DNA of 64,000 bases from Metabacillus bambusae (GCF_017497975.1 NZ_JAGDEL010000002.1:1-64000), one strand, 5' to 3'; positions 25,489 through 35,199 are shown, counted from the first letter of the stretch. Notes: generated by a model not told the origin, from the letters alone. Translations and numbers: made by a program.

Positions 25489-25818
25489 ATGCTTTCTTTT
25501 ACTGAAAGAGCAATCACCATCATCAAAAACATTCCAACAGGGAAAGTCATGACATATGGACAAATTGCAAGATTGGCAGGAAGTCCAAGAGGTGCACGGC
25601 AGGTTGTACGAATCCTTCATTCCATGAGCGCTAAACATCAACTTCCATGGCATAGAGTCATTAATGCGAAAGGGGAAATTGGTTTTAGAGATGATGAATC
25701 TTTTATTACCCAAAAAGAATTTCTTGAGGATGAAGGAATTGTTTTAAAGAATGATAATACGATCGATTTAAAAACATATCAATTTCATCCAGTGGACGTA
25801 GAAGAGACTATGTATTAG
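25489..25818 (+). CDS. Alkyltransferase-like protein (ATL), MGMT fold without the acceptor cysteine
   Basis: This 109-residue protein is the DNA-binding domain of O6-alkylguanine transferases, with MTYGQIARLAGSPRGARQV and the reactive-site motif PWHRVI. The acceptor cysteine of PCHRV is replaced by Trp. Such ATL proteins flip O6-alkylguanine without repairing it and hand it to nucleotide excision repair. The start at 25489 follows AAAGAGGT. It stands alone. Confidence 0.93.
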   Translation: MLSFTERAITIIKNIPTGKVMTYGQIARLAGSPRGARQVVRILHSMSAKHQLPWHRVINAKGEIGFRDDESFITQKEFLEDEGIVLKNDNTIDLKTYQFHPVDVEETMY

Positions 25819-25950
25819 TGTCTCAATCTTCTCTATATTAAATAATTCAATTGTTAATTCTCGAATATAATTTCTAGTACGTTTAGTTTGGCTAGGAAAC
25901 CATAAATCGATATGTATTATTCTAAATTTATAGCAAAAGACTATCTGTAA

Positions 25951-25976
25951 AAAAGAAAAAGCCCTCAAGAGAGGAC
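25951..25976 (-). terminator. Terminator after the acidic lipoprotein gene
   Basis: GTCCTC pairs with GAGGGC (one G-U) around a TCTT loop on the minus strand and is followed by TTTTTCTTTT. Confidence 0.65.
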
Positions 25977-25988
25977 TCGCTAATATAC

Positions 25989-26294
25989 CTATTCATCTTT
26001 ATTATCATTGTCACCCATATCTTCCACATCTTCAATTGGATCTTCAGGGTCAGTGTTCGCATCATTTTCATCGTCTTTGTTGATTGTATCATTTTCATCA
26101 ACACCAGGTACGTTTTCTTCACCTTCGATTATATCGTTAGCGTCATTGTTTGCACCATTTTCATTCGTACCATTTTCATTGACGCCAGCGTCATCTTCTG
26201 GAGGTGCTGGATCTGGGTCCACATTGTTACAGCCTACTGACACCATCGCTGCTAATAAAATACTTGTCATCATGAGATACCATTTTTTATTCAT
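25989..26294 (-). CDS. Small acidic lipoprotein
   Basis: This 101-residue protein has a lipoprotein signal with lipobox VSVGC (Cys at about residue 22). It is followed by a low-complexity chain rich in Asn, Asp and Glu with NENGTNENGANND-type repeats. It should be anchored outside the membrane and be strongly negative, perhaps binding cations. No family is recognised. The start at 26294 is the second ATG, because the first lies one base from the AAAGGGG site. Confidence 0.75.
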   Translation of the reverse strand: MNKKWYLMMTSILLAAMVSVGCNNVDPDPAPPEDDAGVNENGTNENGANNDANDIIEGEENVPGVDENDTINKDDENDANTDPEDPIEDVEDMGDNDNKDE

Positions 26295-26370
26295 GGTCAT
26301 TCCCCTTTCCTATTTAATATAAATCTTTGCTTATCATCCCCTTTCTAGAAACTTTTATGCAGGACAAAAT

Positions 26371-26400
26371 AAAAAACTTCTAACTTAAGTCAGAAGTTCT
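26371..26400 (-). terminator. Terminator after the small zinc-motif gene
   Basis: AACTTCT and AGAAGTT form the stem. On the minus strand the hairpin is followed by TTTTTTATTTTG. Confidence 0.7.
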
Positions 26401-26417
26401 CAAAAAGGTTCATTTGT

Positions 26418-26627
26418 TTATTTGTTTTTCTCCCATTCGGCATACAAGCCAGTTCCATTACACAAATGGCAGTCAATTGCATTTCCTGCATAAGGACTAG
26501 TTATTGTAGCAAAACCATTCCCACGGCATACAGGACACTTTCCCTGTTCTTTCATTTTGGCGATGTGTTTCTCCTTATAAGCATGATACCAGTCAGTAAA
26601 AAACTTAACTATTTTCACCTGCATCAC
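26418..26627 (-). CDS. Small protein with paired CxxCxGxG motifs
   Basis: This 69-residue cytosolic protein has a basic, aromatic N-terminus (about 1-28) and then CPVCRGNG and CHLCNGTG motifs separated by 14 residues, suited to one zinc ion. The end is GLYAEWEKNK. It shares only the motif pair with the 58-residue protein at 6655-6831. The exact start (ATG at 26627, 26624, or the next GTG) is uncertain. Function unknown. Confidence 0.68.
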   Translation of the reverse strand: MMQVKIVKFFTDWYHAYKEKHIAKMKEQGKCPVCRGNGFATITSPYAGNAIDCHLCNGTGLYAEWEKNK

Positions 26628-26774
26628 CCTGTTGTATTTTTCCTACAGTATATTCGAATGCAGAGGACAAGGTGATAACTAGAATGTCTAAATTTATTTT
26701 AAACGTCATGATTATTATCAAGAATAAACGGAAACGCTAAGTAAGAAGTTTTTAGAAGTACTTTTTTACTAATT

Positions 26775-29399
26775 CTAGTAGAACAAACGAACCGGTCCTA
26801 GCAACCCACTGGGCTCCTGTTGGACAAATCGAGAAAGGAAATCCCTTTGTTCCTTTACCAAAGTATTTGTTACTTCGATTGTAAGTATATTCTTACCTTC
26901 ATGAACCAATTCTCCAATATCTACTTGATATGGTGGACATATACGTGTACCTGCAGATTGTCCATTTACAGTTACTTCAACGGTTTCAAAAACAGCCCCG
27001 AGATCAAGTAATATTCTCTGTGCTTCTTCCGTCCATTCAAATGATGTTTCGTAACGGAATGTTCCTGAAAAAGTCGGTAATGCATCAGCCTGACTAAAAT
27101 CTTGTAAATAATCAAGATTTTTTAACTCTTCAAAACGAGGATATTGTTCTGATGTGGCAATCGAAATGTTCCAAAAGCCACCTAGTGCTTTTTCCTTTAT
27201 AACTGTTTCTAGAAATGAAGCTTGGATGTCTTTTACTCCTGCTCCCGCTACTACCAATACTGATTCATAAGGACTAAGGCATAAGGAAATACGTTTTCCC
27301 TCATGTTCTGTTACAACACTTGCCTCAAGTGTTGTATTTGTAAAAGCATCATAAAACAGAACTCGATCATTAACAGGTAATAATACCTCTGTTTCTATCC
27401 TTTCACTCGGATGCTCGTTAGAAAACATAAATACATCCATATCAGTATGTTCCACCTGGTAGAATCTTAAATAAGGCTCATTTCCCTTTACTTTTATTTT
27501 ATTAAATTCCTTCTCCTTTATTAAATTCGCTAGATTTTGAAGTGAAACAGTCCAAACAAGCTTATGCGTAGATAGGCTTTCAAGTACTTCAGTTACCTCA
27601 TTTCCTTCACTTGAGCGCACAGGTAAACGCTCGATAAATAAGACAGGTAATCCTTGATCAACCAATTCTTTTAAATGATGTAAAAGTCCACTCGGTAGAG
27701 CTTCACTATAGGGAATGATTAAACAATCAAAGGACTCGTTATTTACAAGGATCTTGTTGTTCGACACTGGGAGTGATTCTAAGATTAAATCAGCCGGAAT
27801 CACGTCGCAATCAATCTGATTACGCATCAACTCTTTAACTGGCTTATGAAAATACATGTATTCACCTGACCATTCAGCTTCTGCATGATATAAAACTGCT
27901 GCTGATGCGATATGCCTTCCACCTGACAATAAATGACTGACACGGTTTGTGTAATGATTTAGCTCTTTATAATATCGGAATTGTGGGTTTTTCCCACGCG
28001 CATACATATGTGGCGGACAATCAGAGTCAGGAAATTCCTTTGGTGAAAACGCATGTGGTACAAAGTAATTTACACCTCTAACTAGCATGTGATCTGTTAA
28101 CCATTTCATTAACTTTAATCCTTCAGCCCATCCATAAGCTCCAAAGACCTCAGCCATTGTTCTTCCTTGTTTTTTTGGATCAATATGTCCGAGAGATGTA
28201 GCTAGTTTAGCTAAGCCATAGTGGAAAAATTCACTGTCTGTTTCACCAGCTATCCATGTAAACGGAACTTCATCAAAACCCGGTACAATCTGCCATAGAA
28301 CAACATCTAAGCCTGACATATCCTGTCCCCACAATGCACGGAAGAAGTGCCCTGCTCCACTACCTAAACGAGTATGTACATTATTATCTTCAAGTACATG
28401 CCCGATGTATTCGACACCATGATTCCGGCACCAGTCGCCGATTTGTTTTGTAAACCGCTCCGCATATAGCTTGCTGACAATATTCATATAGGTATATCGA
28501 ATAGATGACGTCTTACCTTTCCCCTCATGCCATAACAGTGGAAGGTAAATCTGATAATCTAAGCCTAGCTCCTTCTCTAGTAGCTCTGGTAAGTCTGGAC
28601 TCCAAGGAAGGGGAACACCTTTTTTCCCAGGCTTTGAGTGAAAATCAAAAGTCTCTTTATCATTATAAAATCCTGGTTCATCTGAAAAGAATCCTGCAAA
28701 TGTTTCACCAAAATCCTTGTGATAACGCAGGTAAAAGGCTTCATACACTGTATCAATTAAAATGCGGACTGATCCCTCAACAAGCGGATTGAGATAATCA
28801 TTTTGACCTTCACTTCCACCTGTCCTCGTTTCAATCAGCCTAAAAATTCTCCAATATCCTTCGGGTATGTCCCAGTATAGTGTTCCCTCTTTTACGTAAG
28901 ACGCGAGATCAATACACTCACCAGTAAGCTCACCGTTACTGGAATCACGTTTTGCCGCAACAACTCCTACCAGCTTTCCCCCACCACCACTAAAAAAGCC
29001 AGGATTCATTGATTGAACATCAACGATAAAGGAAGAGTTTTTCATTGGGCCTACTGCATCAATATGGCTCTCAGTTAAAAATAAACGTTGAAGCTCTTCT
29101 GGAGCATCTTTTACTCTTCCAGCAGCATGACCGGTCGGAAAGTGGTCATCATCAAGAAGCCAAACTCGCATCCCACGTTTTCTTGCCTCATCCATAATAA
29201 TGTCCATATCATTCCACCACTTTGGACCTAAAAAATCTGGATGAGGTCTTGCTTCAACACAAACTGCTTTGATTCCTGATTCAAAAATACGTGCTATTTC
29301 TTCACGTAAAATAGCCTCATCTTCTCCATGTTGCCAAAAAAACGGCAAAATATAATTCGCTTCTTTTCCCTCCAACACTTCTCTTAACCGACTATTCAT
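26775..29399 (-). CDS. Large glycoside hydrolase, GH106-like (alpha-L-rhamnosidase type)
   Basis: This 874-residue intracellular enzyme has no signal peptide. The N-terminal half is a TIM barrel (FFWQHGEDEAILREEI, VEARPHPDFLGPKWW, LLDDDHFPTGHAAG, GFFSDEPGFYN). The final 100 residues are a beta-sandwich of the GH2 sugar-binding type (VTVNGQSAGTRICPPYQVDIG). This layout is typical of the GH106/PF17132 group in Paenibacillus and Bacillus, whose characterised members include rhamnosidases. The substrate is uncertain. It is the last gene of the glycan locus, 22 bases after the YesL-like gene. Confidence 0.78.
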   Translation of the reverse strand: MNSRLREVLEGKEANYILPFFWQHGEDEAILREEIARIFESGIKAVCVEARPHPDFLGPKWWNDMDIIMDEARKRGMRVWLLDDDHFPTGHAAGRVKDAPEELQRLFLTESHIDAVGPMKNSSFIVDVQSMNPGFFSGGGGKLVGVVAAKRDSSNGELTGECIDLASYVKEGTLYWDIPEGYWRIFRLIETRTGGSEGQNDYLNPLVEGSVRILIDTVYEAFYLRYHKDFGETFAGFFSDEPGFYNDKETFDFHSKPGKKGVPLPWSPDLPELLEKELGLDYQIYLPLLWHEGKGKTSSIRYTYMNIVSKLYAERFTKQIGDWCRNHGVEYIGHVLEDNNVHTRLGSGAGHFFRALWGQDMSGLDVVLWQIVPGFDEVPFTWIAGETDSEFFHYGLAKLATSLGHIDPKKQGRTMAEVFGAYGWAEGLKLMKWLTDHMLVRGVNYFVPHAFSPKEFPDSDCPPHMYARGKNPQFRYYKELNHYTNRVSHLLSGGRHIASAAVLYHAEAEWSGEYMYFHKPVKELMRNQIDCDVIPADLILESLPVSNNKILVNNESFDCLIIPYSEALPSGLLHHLKELVDQGLPVLFIERLPVRSSEGNEVTEVLESLSTHKLVWTVSLQNLANLIKEKEFNKIKVKGNEPYLRFYQVEHTDMDVFMFSNEHPSERIETEVLLPVNDRVLFYDAFTNTTLEASVVTEHEGKRISLCLSPYESVLVVAGAGVKDIQASFLETVIKEKALGGFWNISIATSEQYPRFEELKNLDYLQDFSQADALPTFSGTFRYETSFEWTEEAQRILLDLGAVFETVEVTVNGQSAGTRICPPYQVDIGELVHEGKNILTIEVTNTLVKEQRDFLSRFVQQEPSGLLGPVRLFY

Positions 29400-29421
29400 T
29401 CTTTACACCTCTTCGCAATTT

Positions 29422-30066
29422 TTACTCTGTCATTCCTAAGTGAGATGGAGAAATCCTAGGAGCAGATTTACTTTCCTTCTCAAGTCTTGTAAGCTTCTGA
29501 CCTGCAAACCAATACGTCATAAAAGCAGAAACACTAAAAAAGAAAAATAGAAGAAAAAAGGAGTATGTCAGTGAAAAATAAAGCCAACACGATAACACAA
29601 TTAAGTTAGCCACAGTCATTGAAAATCGATAGAGACCAAACTTAAAAGATGTAAAGATGAGGTCTTTTAAACAGTAATGACTATTTACCATTAAAGGAAA
29701 AAGATAAAGTATCGTAACAAATAGGCAAAAACTAATAAGACTTACACTACTAAAAATAAAAAGATTCATGCTTGTATTTAGTTTTGTTAATAAATAAAAA
29801 TCCCCTATCAAAATCAAGCTTATTAGAGTCATTAAAATACCAACAGTAAAGCTTTGTTTCAAATTCTCCTTAAATAGGTCTCGATAGGTTGAGTAAATTG
29901 GTGGTTCTTTTTTATTCACCCATTCTCTAACAACACCAAACAAGGCAGCTGTAGCTGGATATATTGTGATTACTGGTAAACAACTGATCAGAAATATAAT
30001 ATTGAGAAAAAAGAAAGAATAAATCCATGTACATATGCGATACAGTTTTCCATCTATTCGTACCAT
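29422..30066 (-). CDS. DUF624 (YesL-like) membrane protein
   Basis: This 214-residue protein has five or six spans. The DUF624 start pattern ICTWIYSFFFLNIIFLISCLPVITIYPATAALFGVVREW is conserved. YesL-type proteins accompany CUT1 sugar importers of the YesOPQ/Lpl type; their role is unknown, perhaps in transporter assembly. It lies between the solute-binding protein gene and the hydrolase gene, with a terminator just before it. Confidence 0.87.
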   Translation of the reverse strand: MVRIDGKLYRICTWIYSFFFLNIIFLISCLPVITIYPATAALFGVVREWVNKKEPPIYSTYRDLFKENLKQSFTVGILMTLISLILIGDFYLLTKLNTSMNLFIFSSVSLISFCLFVTILYLFPLMVNSHYCLKDLIFTSFKFGLYRFSMTVANLIVLSCWLYFSLTYSFFLLFFFFSVSAFMTYWFAGQKLTRLEKESKSAPRISPSHLGMTE

Positions 30067-30125
30067 ACAAAATTCACCCCGATAATAAAATAGTCTCTGT
30101 AGATAGTCAATCCGACACTACTCTA

Positions 30126-30158
30126 AAAAACAGCCCTAAGGATCGATTTCCTTAGGAC
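30126..30158 (-). terminator. Internal terminator after the solute-binding protein gene
   Basis: On the minus strand TCCTAAGG pairs with CCTTAGG(G) and is followed by CTGTTTTTT. It lies 18 bases after the binding-protein stop and before the YesL-like gene, so it may lower expression of the last two genes relative to the binding protein. Confidence 0.7.
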
Positions 30159-30175
30159 CGCTACTACTGGAATCG

Positions 30176-31672
30176 TTAATTATTCTTAACCCATTCATCT
30201 AGCTGATTTTGCTTTTCTTCGATAACTTTATCAATTCCTGCATCCTTAAGCGCTTTAATGAATTTTGGTAAATTCTCTTCAGGATCTAGCGTACCTGTTT
30301 CAAGTCCACGTTGATATTCTGTCACAACATTATTGATGGCAGCTAATTCTGTTTTCACAGGTTCAGGATTGTATGTGAAACCAAGCGCTTTTGATCTTAC
30401 TGCGTTCTTATTAAACTCTTCTAGCTTCTTATAAATATCAGGGTCTTCTCCATTAAAAGTGTAAGAAAGCAATTGATTTCCGAACATCCACCCTTGATTA
30501 ATACCATAAGGTGGTTTTGCAGGATCTGTACCTTCTGGATAATCGATTACATTTTCAGACGTTTTCACATAATGCTTTCCTTCTACACCCCAGTCAAATA
30601 AGTTAATAATATCCTTGTCGGTGTATAGTAGATTTAAGAATTCCATCGCTTTTTCTGGATTTTCTGAGTTTTTTGCAATCGAGAAATTAATCGCTGTTAC
30701 TTGACTCGTCGTCATGACTGGAGGCAATATTTCCGCACTTGTCATTGGTTTTGATGTAATGACTGATTCCTGTCTGTCAGCACCTGGCTTTAAGTTTGCT
30801 TCCCATGAAAATCCTGTATCTGCCTTTACAAAAGTTGCTGCTGGTTTTTGGTTTGTTGCTGCATCCTTCACAATATAACCAGCTAAATACCATTTTCTCA
30901 TCGTATCTAATAATTCTTTATACTCTTCAGTTTCAAACCAGTTAACCACTTTCATGTCATTGTCAAAATCAGGTAGAACACCGATTCCGTCGCCTAAACT
31001 GTCATACATACCTGGCATGAAACGGGTCAGAGGACTATTTGTACCATCCATTACAAGCGGAGTCATGCCTGGTTCATTTTCTTTAATTGTTTTAAAAACA
31101 GCTTCTACTTCATCAAGTGTTTTCACAGTCGTAACGTCAATTTTATACTTATCTAAAATGTCTTGACGCATCATGAAACCGTAGGATGCAGCCATATCAC
31201 GTATACTAGGAAGAGCGTAAACCTTTCCATCAACAGAAGCTGCCTTTAAGTAATCAGGATCCATTGCATCAACAACACCTTGGCCATTGCTTTCTAATAA
31301 TTCATCAAGAGGAAGTAAAAACCCCTTTGATACTTGTGTGCCCAAAGTACTTGAAAGTGTCATGATAATATCTAACTTATCACCACCAACTAGGGCTAGG
31401 TTACTTTGTTGTGTCCAGGCAGCCCAGCTTGTTGTTTTTATATTCACAGTTGCATTAATTTTTTCCTTTGTGATTTTATTAATTTCACTTACTACTTCTT
31501 CCAAACCTTGTTCTGTACCATTAATCGGGAAAAGCATGTTGATTTCATATGGTTCACCTGAATTGTCACCGCTCTCACTTGATGATGAATTTTTTGAACA
31601 ACCTGCTAGAACCATTGTTGCAGCAATACCGATTACGAGGACGAGCTTTAAGCTTTTCAATATCTTTCTCAT
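30176..31672 (-). CDS. Sugar ABC transporter solute-binding lipoprotein (LplA/YtcQ type)
   Basis: This 498-residue extracellular protein has lipobox VLAGC (Cys at about residue 25), a Ser/Gly linker, and a family 1 solute-binding fold. It feeds oligosaccharides to the two permeases encoded just upstream. The length of about 500 is typical of LplA-type proteins of CUT1 importers in Bacillus and Paenibacillus. The ligand is unknown; the neighbouring GH106-like enzyme suggests a rhamnose- or uronate-containing glycan. Confidence 0.9.
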   Translation of the reverse strand: MRKILKSLKLVLVIGIAATMVLAGCSKNSSSSESGDNSGEPYEINMLFPINGTEQGLEEVVSEINKITKEKINATVNIKTTSWAAWTQQSNLALVGGDKLDIIMTLSSTLGTQVSKGFLLPLDELLESNGQGVVDAMDPDYLKAASVDGKVYALPSIRDMAASYGFMMRQDILDKYKIDVTTVKTLDEVEAVFKTIKENEPGMTPLVMDGTNSPLTRFMPGMYDSLGDGIGVLPDFDNDMKVVNWFETEEYKELLDTMRKWYLAGYIVKDAATNQKPAATFVKADTGFSWEANLKPGADRQESVITSKPMTSAEILPPVMTTSQVTAINFSIAKNSENPEKAMEFLNLLYTDKDIINLFDWGVEGKHYVKTSENVIDYPEGTDPAKPPYGINQGWMFGNQLLSYTFNGEDPDIYKKLEEFNKNAVRSKALGFTYNPEPVKTELAAINNVVTEYQRGLETGTLDPEENLPKFIKALKDAGIDKVIEEKQNQLDEWVKNN

Positions 31673-31730
31673 TTCAATCCCCCTGTTTTTTATTTATTTT
31701 TATGCTTACCGGTTTTATACCGAGTATAGC

Positions 31731-32624
31731 TTATTTAACTGCACCAATCGTTAATCCTTTGACAAAATACTTTTGGAAAAATGGATAAGCAATCATGATT
31801 GGCAAAACACCTACAAAAGCCATTGCCATTTGCACAGTTTCTGTTGGAATATTCGAGAGTGCCTCACTGGCTGCTGAGGATCCAAGGCTGCTGCTGCTTA
31901 AAAACTGAATATCTAACAAAATTTTATTTAATAGGAACTGAACGCTATATAAATCTGGGTTGTTAATATAAATCAAACTATTGAACCAATCATTCCAATA
32001 TAATAAAGCCTGGAATAAGCCTACAGTTGCCAGCACTGGTGTCGAGAGTGGTAAGATTATCTTCGAAAAGATCTTAAATTCTCCTGCTCCATCCATGTAG
32101 GCTGATTCTACAAGAGAAAAAGGAATCGATTGTTCAAAGAATGTTCTCATTAAGAATACATAAAACGCATTCATTAAGAAGTTCGGCAAAATAAGCGCCC
32201 AGATCGTATCCTTAATATCTAGCAATTGTGTATAGACTAAATAAGTTGGTACTAGGCCTCCATTAAAGAGCATTGTGAAAAATACAAACATCGCTAGATA
32301 TTTACGTAACGGCAAATCCTTTCTTGATAACGGATAAGCGATCAAGGAAGTTAAAGCAAGACCTAGGGTTGTCCCAATAATGGTTACTAAAGCTGTAATT
32401 CCATAAGCATTTCCTATCATTGATAGATTAGCAAATAAAAATTCATAGGCATCTAAACTTAGTTTGCTAGGAAAAAATGTATATCCCTCTTTTAGAAGCA
32501 TCTTTTGGTCTGTTATAGATGACATAAATAATAGTAGGAACGGTAATATACACGCTATCACGGCAACGATTAATACAGCATGTGCCAGCCAAGGTGTTTT
32601 ATTCAATTTGTTCAATGGTAGCAC
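31731..32624 (-). CDS. Sugar ABC transporter permease (LplC/YtcP type)
   Basis: This 297-residue, six-span permease carries the EAA loop ESAYMDGAGEFKIFSKIILPLSTP that contacts the ATPase. It pairs with the permease encoded 6 bases upstream. The ends KYFVKGLTIGAVK is a typical CUT1 tail. No ATPase gene is present in the locus. Confidence 0.93.
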   Translation of the reverse strand: MLPLNKLNKTPWLAHAVLIVAVIACILPFLLLFMSSITDQKMLLKEGYTFFPSKLSLDAYEFLFANLSMIGNAYGITALVTIIGTTLGLALTSLIAYPLSRKDLPLRKYLAMFVFFTMLFNGGLVPTYLVYTQLLDIKDTIWALILPNFLMNAFYVFLMRTFFEQSIPFSLVESAYMDGAGEFKIFSKIILPLSTPVLATVGLFQALLYWNDWFNSLIYINNPDLYSVQFLLNKILLDIQFLSSSSLGSSAASEALSNIPTETVQMAMAFVGVLPIMIAYPFFQKYFVKGLTIGAVK

Positions 32625-32630
32625 CTCCTA

Positions 32631-33617
32631 TTAGAATAAAGCATTTTCCTTACTTCTTTTCCTAACAATATAGTTAGAAAGCATTACGAGTATAAAACCT
32701 ACTAATGATTGATACATTCCGGCAGCCGATGACATTCCGATATCACCAGTATTTAATAAGGCACGATATACATAAGTATCAATAACATCTGTCGTGGACT
32801 GGATTGCACCTGCATTGAGTGGTACTTGGTAGAACAAGCCAAAGTCTGCATAGAATATACGACCGATTGCTAAAAGTGTCATAATTGTAATAATAGGAGT
32901 AATCATCGGAATTGTGATGTAGCGGATTTGCTTCCATTTGCTCGCGCCATCAAGATCAGCAGCTTCGTAGTATTCTTTATCAATTCCAATAATAGCTGCT
33001 AAATACACGACACATAGATAACCGATATTTTTCCACATGTTTACAAAGGTAAGGATATATGGCCAATATTGTGACTCACTATACCAGGAGATGGGATCCA
33101 TTCCTACTAAAGGTAGCAATGTTTTATTTACAAAACCGTTTTCCACACTAAGTAATGCAAATACTAAGAATCCAACAATAACCGTTGAGATTAAATGTGG
33201 AAGAATGACAACGCTTTGGTAAAAGCGTGATGCTAGCTTATTTTTAATTTCATTTAAAAAGATCGCTAAACCTAATGCAAATATAGTATTTAGGAAAATA
33301 AAAGTAGTATTATACAGAAGTGTATTTCTCGTAATAATTAATGCGTCCTCTGTTTTGAAAAGGTATTCGAAATTTTTAAAGCCAATCCATTCACTTCCGA
33401 AAAAGCCATCTATCGCATTATAGTTTTTAAATGCAATGACTACTCCGAGCATCGGCAAATAATTGTTAATAAGTAAATAAATGATACCAGGCAATGTCAT
33501 TAAAAAGAGAACCCTATATCGCTTCACCTTTTTTAGCTTCATACCACGTGTTACACCAATCTCTTTTTCAGAAGCGAACAACCCCATCTTCTTTTTCTTA
33601 ACTAATAGTTCTGCCAT
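32631..33617 (-). CDS. Sugar ABC transporter permease (LplB/YteP type)
   Basis: This 328-residue permease has six spans and the EAA loop YEAADLDGASKWKQIRYITIPMITP. It has a basic cytosolic N-terminus of about 30 residues. Homologues in B. subtilis (YteP, YesP, LplB) import pectin fragments or related oligosaccharides and use the shared ATPase MsmX. GAAGGGAGAAGGG lies before the start. It heads the importer gene group, after a 420-base gap. Confidence 0.92.
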   Translation of the reverse strand: MAELLVKKKKMGLFASEKEIGVTRGMKLKKVKRYRVLFLMTLPGIIYLLINNYLPMLGVVIAFKNYNAIDGFFGSEWIGFKNFEYLFKTEDALIITRNTLLYNTTFIFLNTIFALGLAIFLNEIKNKLASRFYQSVVILPHLISTVIVGFLVFALLSVENGFVNKTLLPLVGMDPISWYSESQYWPYILTFVNMWKNIGYLCVVYLAAIIGIDKEYYEAADLDGASKWKQIRYITIPMITPIITIMTLLAIGRIFYADFGLFYQVPLNAGAIQSTTDVIDTYVYRALLNTGDIGMSSAAGMYQSLVGFILVMLSNYIVRKRSKENALF

Positions 33618-33820
33618 ATCCCTTCTCCCTTCTTATTAAATTACTTTCTTAACTATCCCTATCATATAAGAAATGTAAGCCCTTACCTACCGTAAAGATG
33701 ACATTATGCTACCACTTTTCAGACCTATCAGGGGTGGTTCGAAAACGAGGGATAGAACTTCTCTCAAACTATGAATTCCAATACATCCTAATCATTGGTT
33801 TATCCTTTAATAGCGCACAA

Positions 33821-33989
33821 GGAACAAAAGCGCAAGCGCCTTGATCAACCTCAGGCAAATAAGATGATTTAGAATAGAAGGCGTTCTTTGCCTTCAATTC
33901 TAAATTAGCTTATGACCTCGAGGGGCTAGGCGCTGGAGCTGGATGTCGTGAGCTTATCCACAGTTCAAGAATTTTATAATTTCCTAAAC
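33821..33989 (+). repeat. Dispersed intergenic repeat of bacillar type
   Basis: The sequence GGAACAAAAGCGCAAGCGCC..GGCGCTGGAGCTGGA..TTATCCACAG..AATTTCCTAAAC has self-complementary GC-rich arms (AGCGCC/GGCGCT). A diverged, inverted copy is at 54068-54138. I remember similar repeats in many Bacillus intergenic regions. Confidence 0.6.
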
Positions 33990-33992
33990 GAT

Positions 33993-34037
33993 AAAAAAAA
34001 ATGATTGAAACCCCCGTAGGATCTCAATCATTTTTTT
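33993..34037 (-). terminator. Terminator after the oxidoreductase gene
   Basis: ATGATTGA pairs with TCAATCAT, with A and T tracts of 7-9 on both sides. It lies 4 bases from the stop at 34041. Confidence 0.85.
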
Positions 34038-34040
34038 GTT

Positions 34041-35186
34041 TTATACATTTATTGAATAAGAGGTACTCGTTGACAATTTTTCTTCAGTAAATTCAATCGT
34101 CTTTCCTGTTTTCGCAGAAGTATAAATGGCTTCTAAAATTTGCGTTACAACAAATGCTTGCTCTGGTTTCACTAGTGGTTCTGTATCGTTGATAATACAT
34201 TCTAACCATTGTCTCGCTTCTAGTACACCAGGGTCTTCTGCACTTGTATCAAAATAAGCGATTCCCCCGCCAGTCGCAGGTTTTGTTTCAACTAACTTTC
34301 CGTATTTCGTGCTATTGAAAACTAGTTCCCCTCCATCTGCCGAAGGGTTTCCTTTCATCTCTGCTCCACCTTCTGTTCCACACAAGGTTGTCATGGCTTC
34401 CCGTACGTCTGTTGTATTTAAAGCCCACGAGCATTCCAGTATAATGGTTGCTCCGTTTTGCATCTTAATAAACCCAAATGCAGAATCCTCTACACCAAAT
34501 GTGTCCACATCCCAAGGACCAAATAAGTTCCCTTCATGCTTATTAGCTAGCTTATGAAATACGGAACCCGTTACAGATTGAGGCTTATAGTTGTCCATGC
34601 ACCAAAGAGTTAAATCTAATGCATGTGTACCTATGTCAATTAAGGGCCCACCGCCTTGTTGCTCGACGTCAAGAAACACACCCCATGTCGGTACTCCTCG
34701 TCTACGAATCGCATGTGCCTTTGCAAAATATACATCACCAAACTCTCCTGCGCGAGATGCTTTATAAAGCACCTGTGAATCATCACGGAAGCGATTTTGA
34801 TAACCGATTGTCAACTTTTTACCTGTGCGATTTGCAGCATCAATCATATCCTGTGCTTCTTTAGAATTGATCGCCATCGGTTTCTCACACATGACATGCT
34901 TACCTGCTTCAAGTGCGTCCACCGTGATAAAAGAATGTTGAAGATTAGGTGTTAGGACATGAACAACATCGATTGCGTCGTCCTGTAATAGCTCCTTATA
35001 ATCTGTATACACCTTTGCATTTTTTGTACCATATTCCTGTGCTGCTTTTATCGCCCTTTCTTCTACAATATCGCAGAATGCTGTCATTTCACCTAAGTGA
35101 CTAACTTTTGCAAGTGATGGAAGATGCTTTTGATTGGCGATCCCACCACAGCCTATAATCCCAATATTCAATTTATTTTTCGACAT
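34041..35186 (-). CDS. Gfo/Idh/MocA-family oxidoreductase
   Basis: This 381-residue enzyme has an N-terminal NAD(P) Rossmann domain (LNIGIIGCGGIANQKHLPSL) and the catalytic segment CEKPMAINSKEAQDM, with the EKP lysine. Family members oxidise a hydroxyl of sugars, inositols or sugar acids. It is downstream of a sugar isomerase/epimerase gene by 13 bases, a pairing common in inositol-like and rare-sugar catabolism. The substrate is unknown. Confidence 0.9.
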   Translation of the reverse strand: MSKNKLNIGIIGCGGIANQKHLPSLAKVSHLGEMTAFCDIVEERAIKAAQEYGTKNAKVYTDYKELLQDDAIDVVHVLTPNLQHSFITVDALEAGKHVMCEKPMAINSKEAQDMIDAANRTGKKLTIGYQNRFRDDSQVLYKASRAGEFGDVYFAKAHAIRRRGVPTWGVFLDVEQQGGGPLIDIGTHALDLTLWCMDNYKPQSVTGSVFHKLANKHEGNLFGPWDVDTFGVEDSAFGFIKMQNGATIILECSWALNTTDVREAMTTLCGTEGGAEMKGNPSADGGELVFNSTKYGKLVETKPATGGGIAYFDTSAEDPGVLEARQWLECIINDTEPLVKPEQAFVVTQILEAIYTSAKTGKTIEFTEEKLSTSTSYSINV

Positions 35187-35199
35187 ATAGCTTCACCCC

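Larger units (their letters stand above)
33618..34040. other. Intergenic region with a dispersed repeat and a terminator
   Basis: The gap between the oxidoreductase and permease genes holds a bacillar repeat (33821-33989) and a terminator (33993-34037). The part next to the permease gene must contain its promoter, but I see no clear hexamers. Confidence 0.5.
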
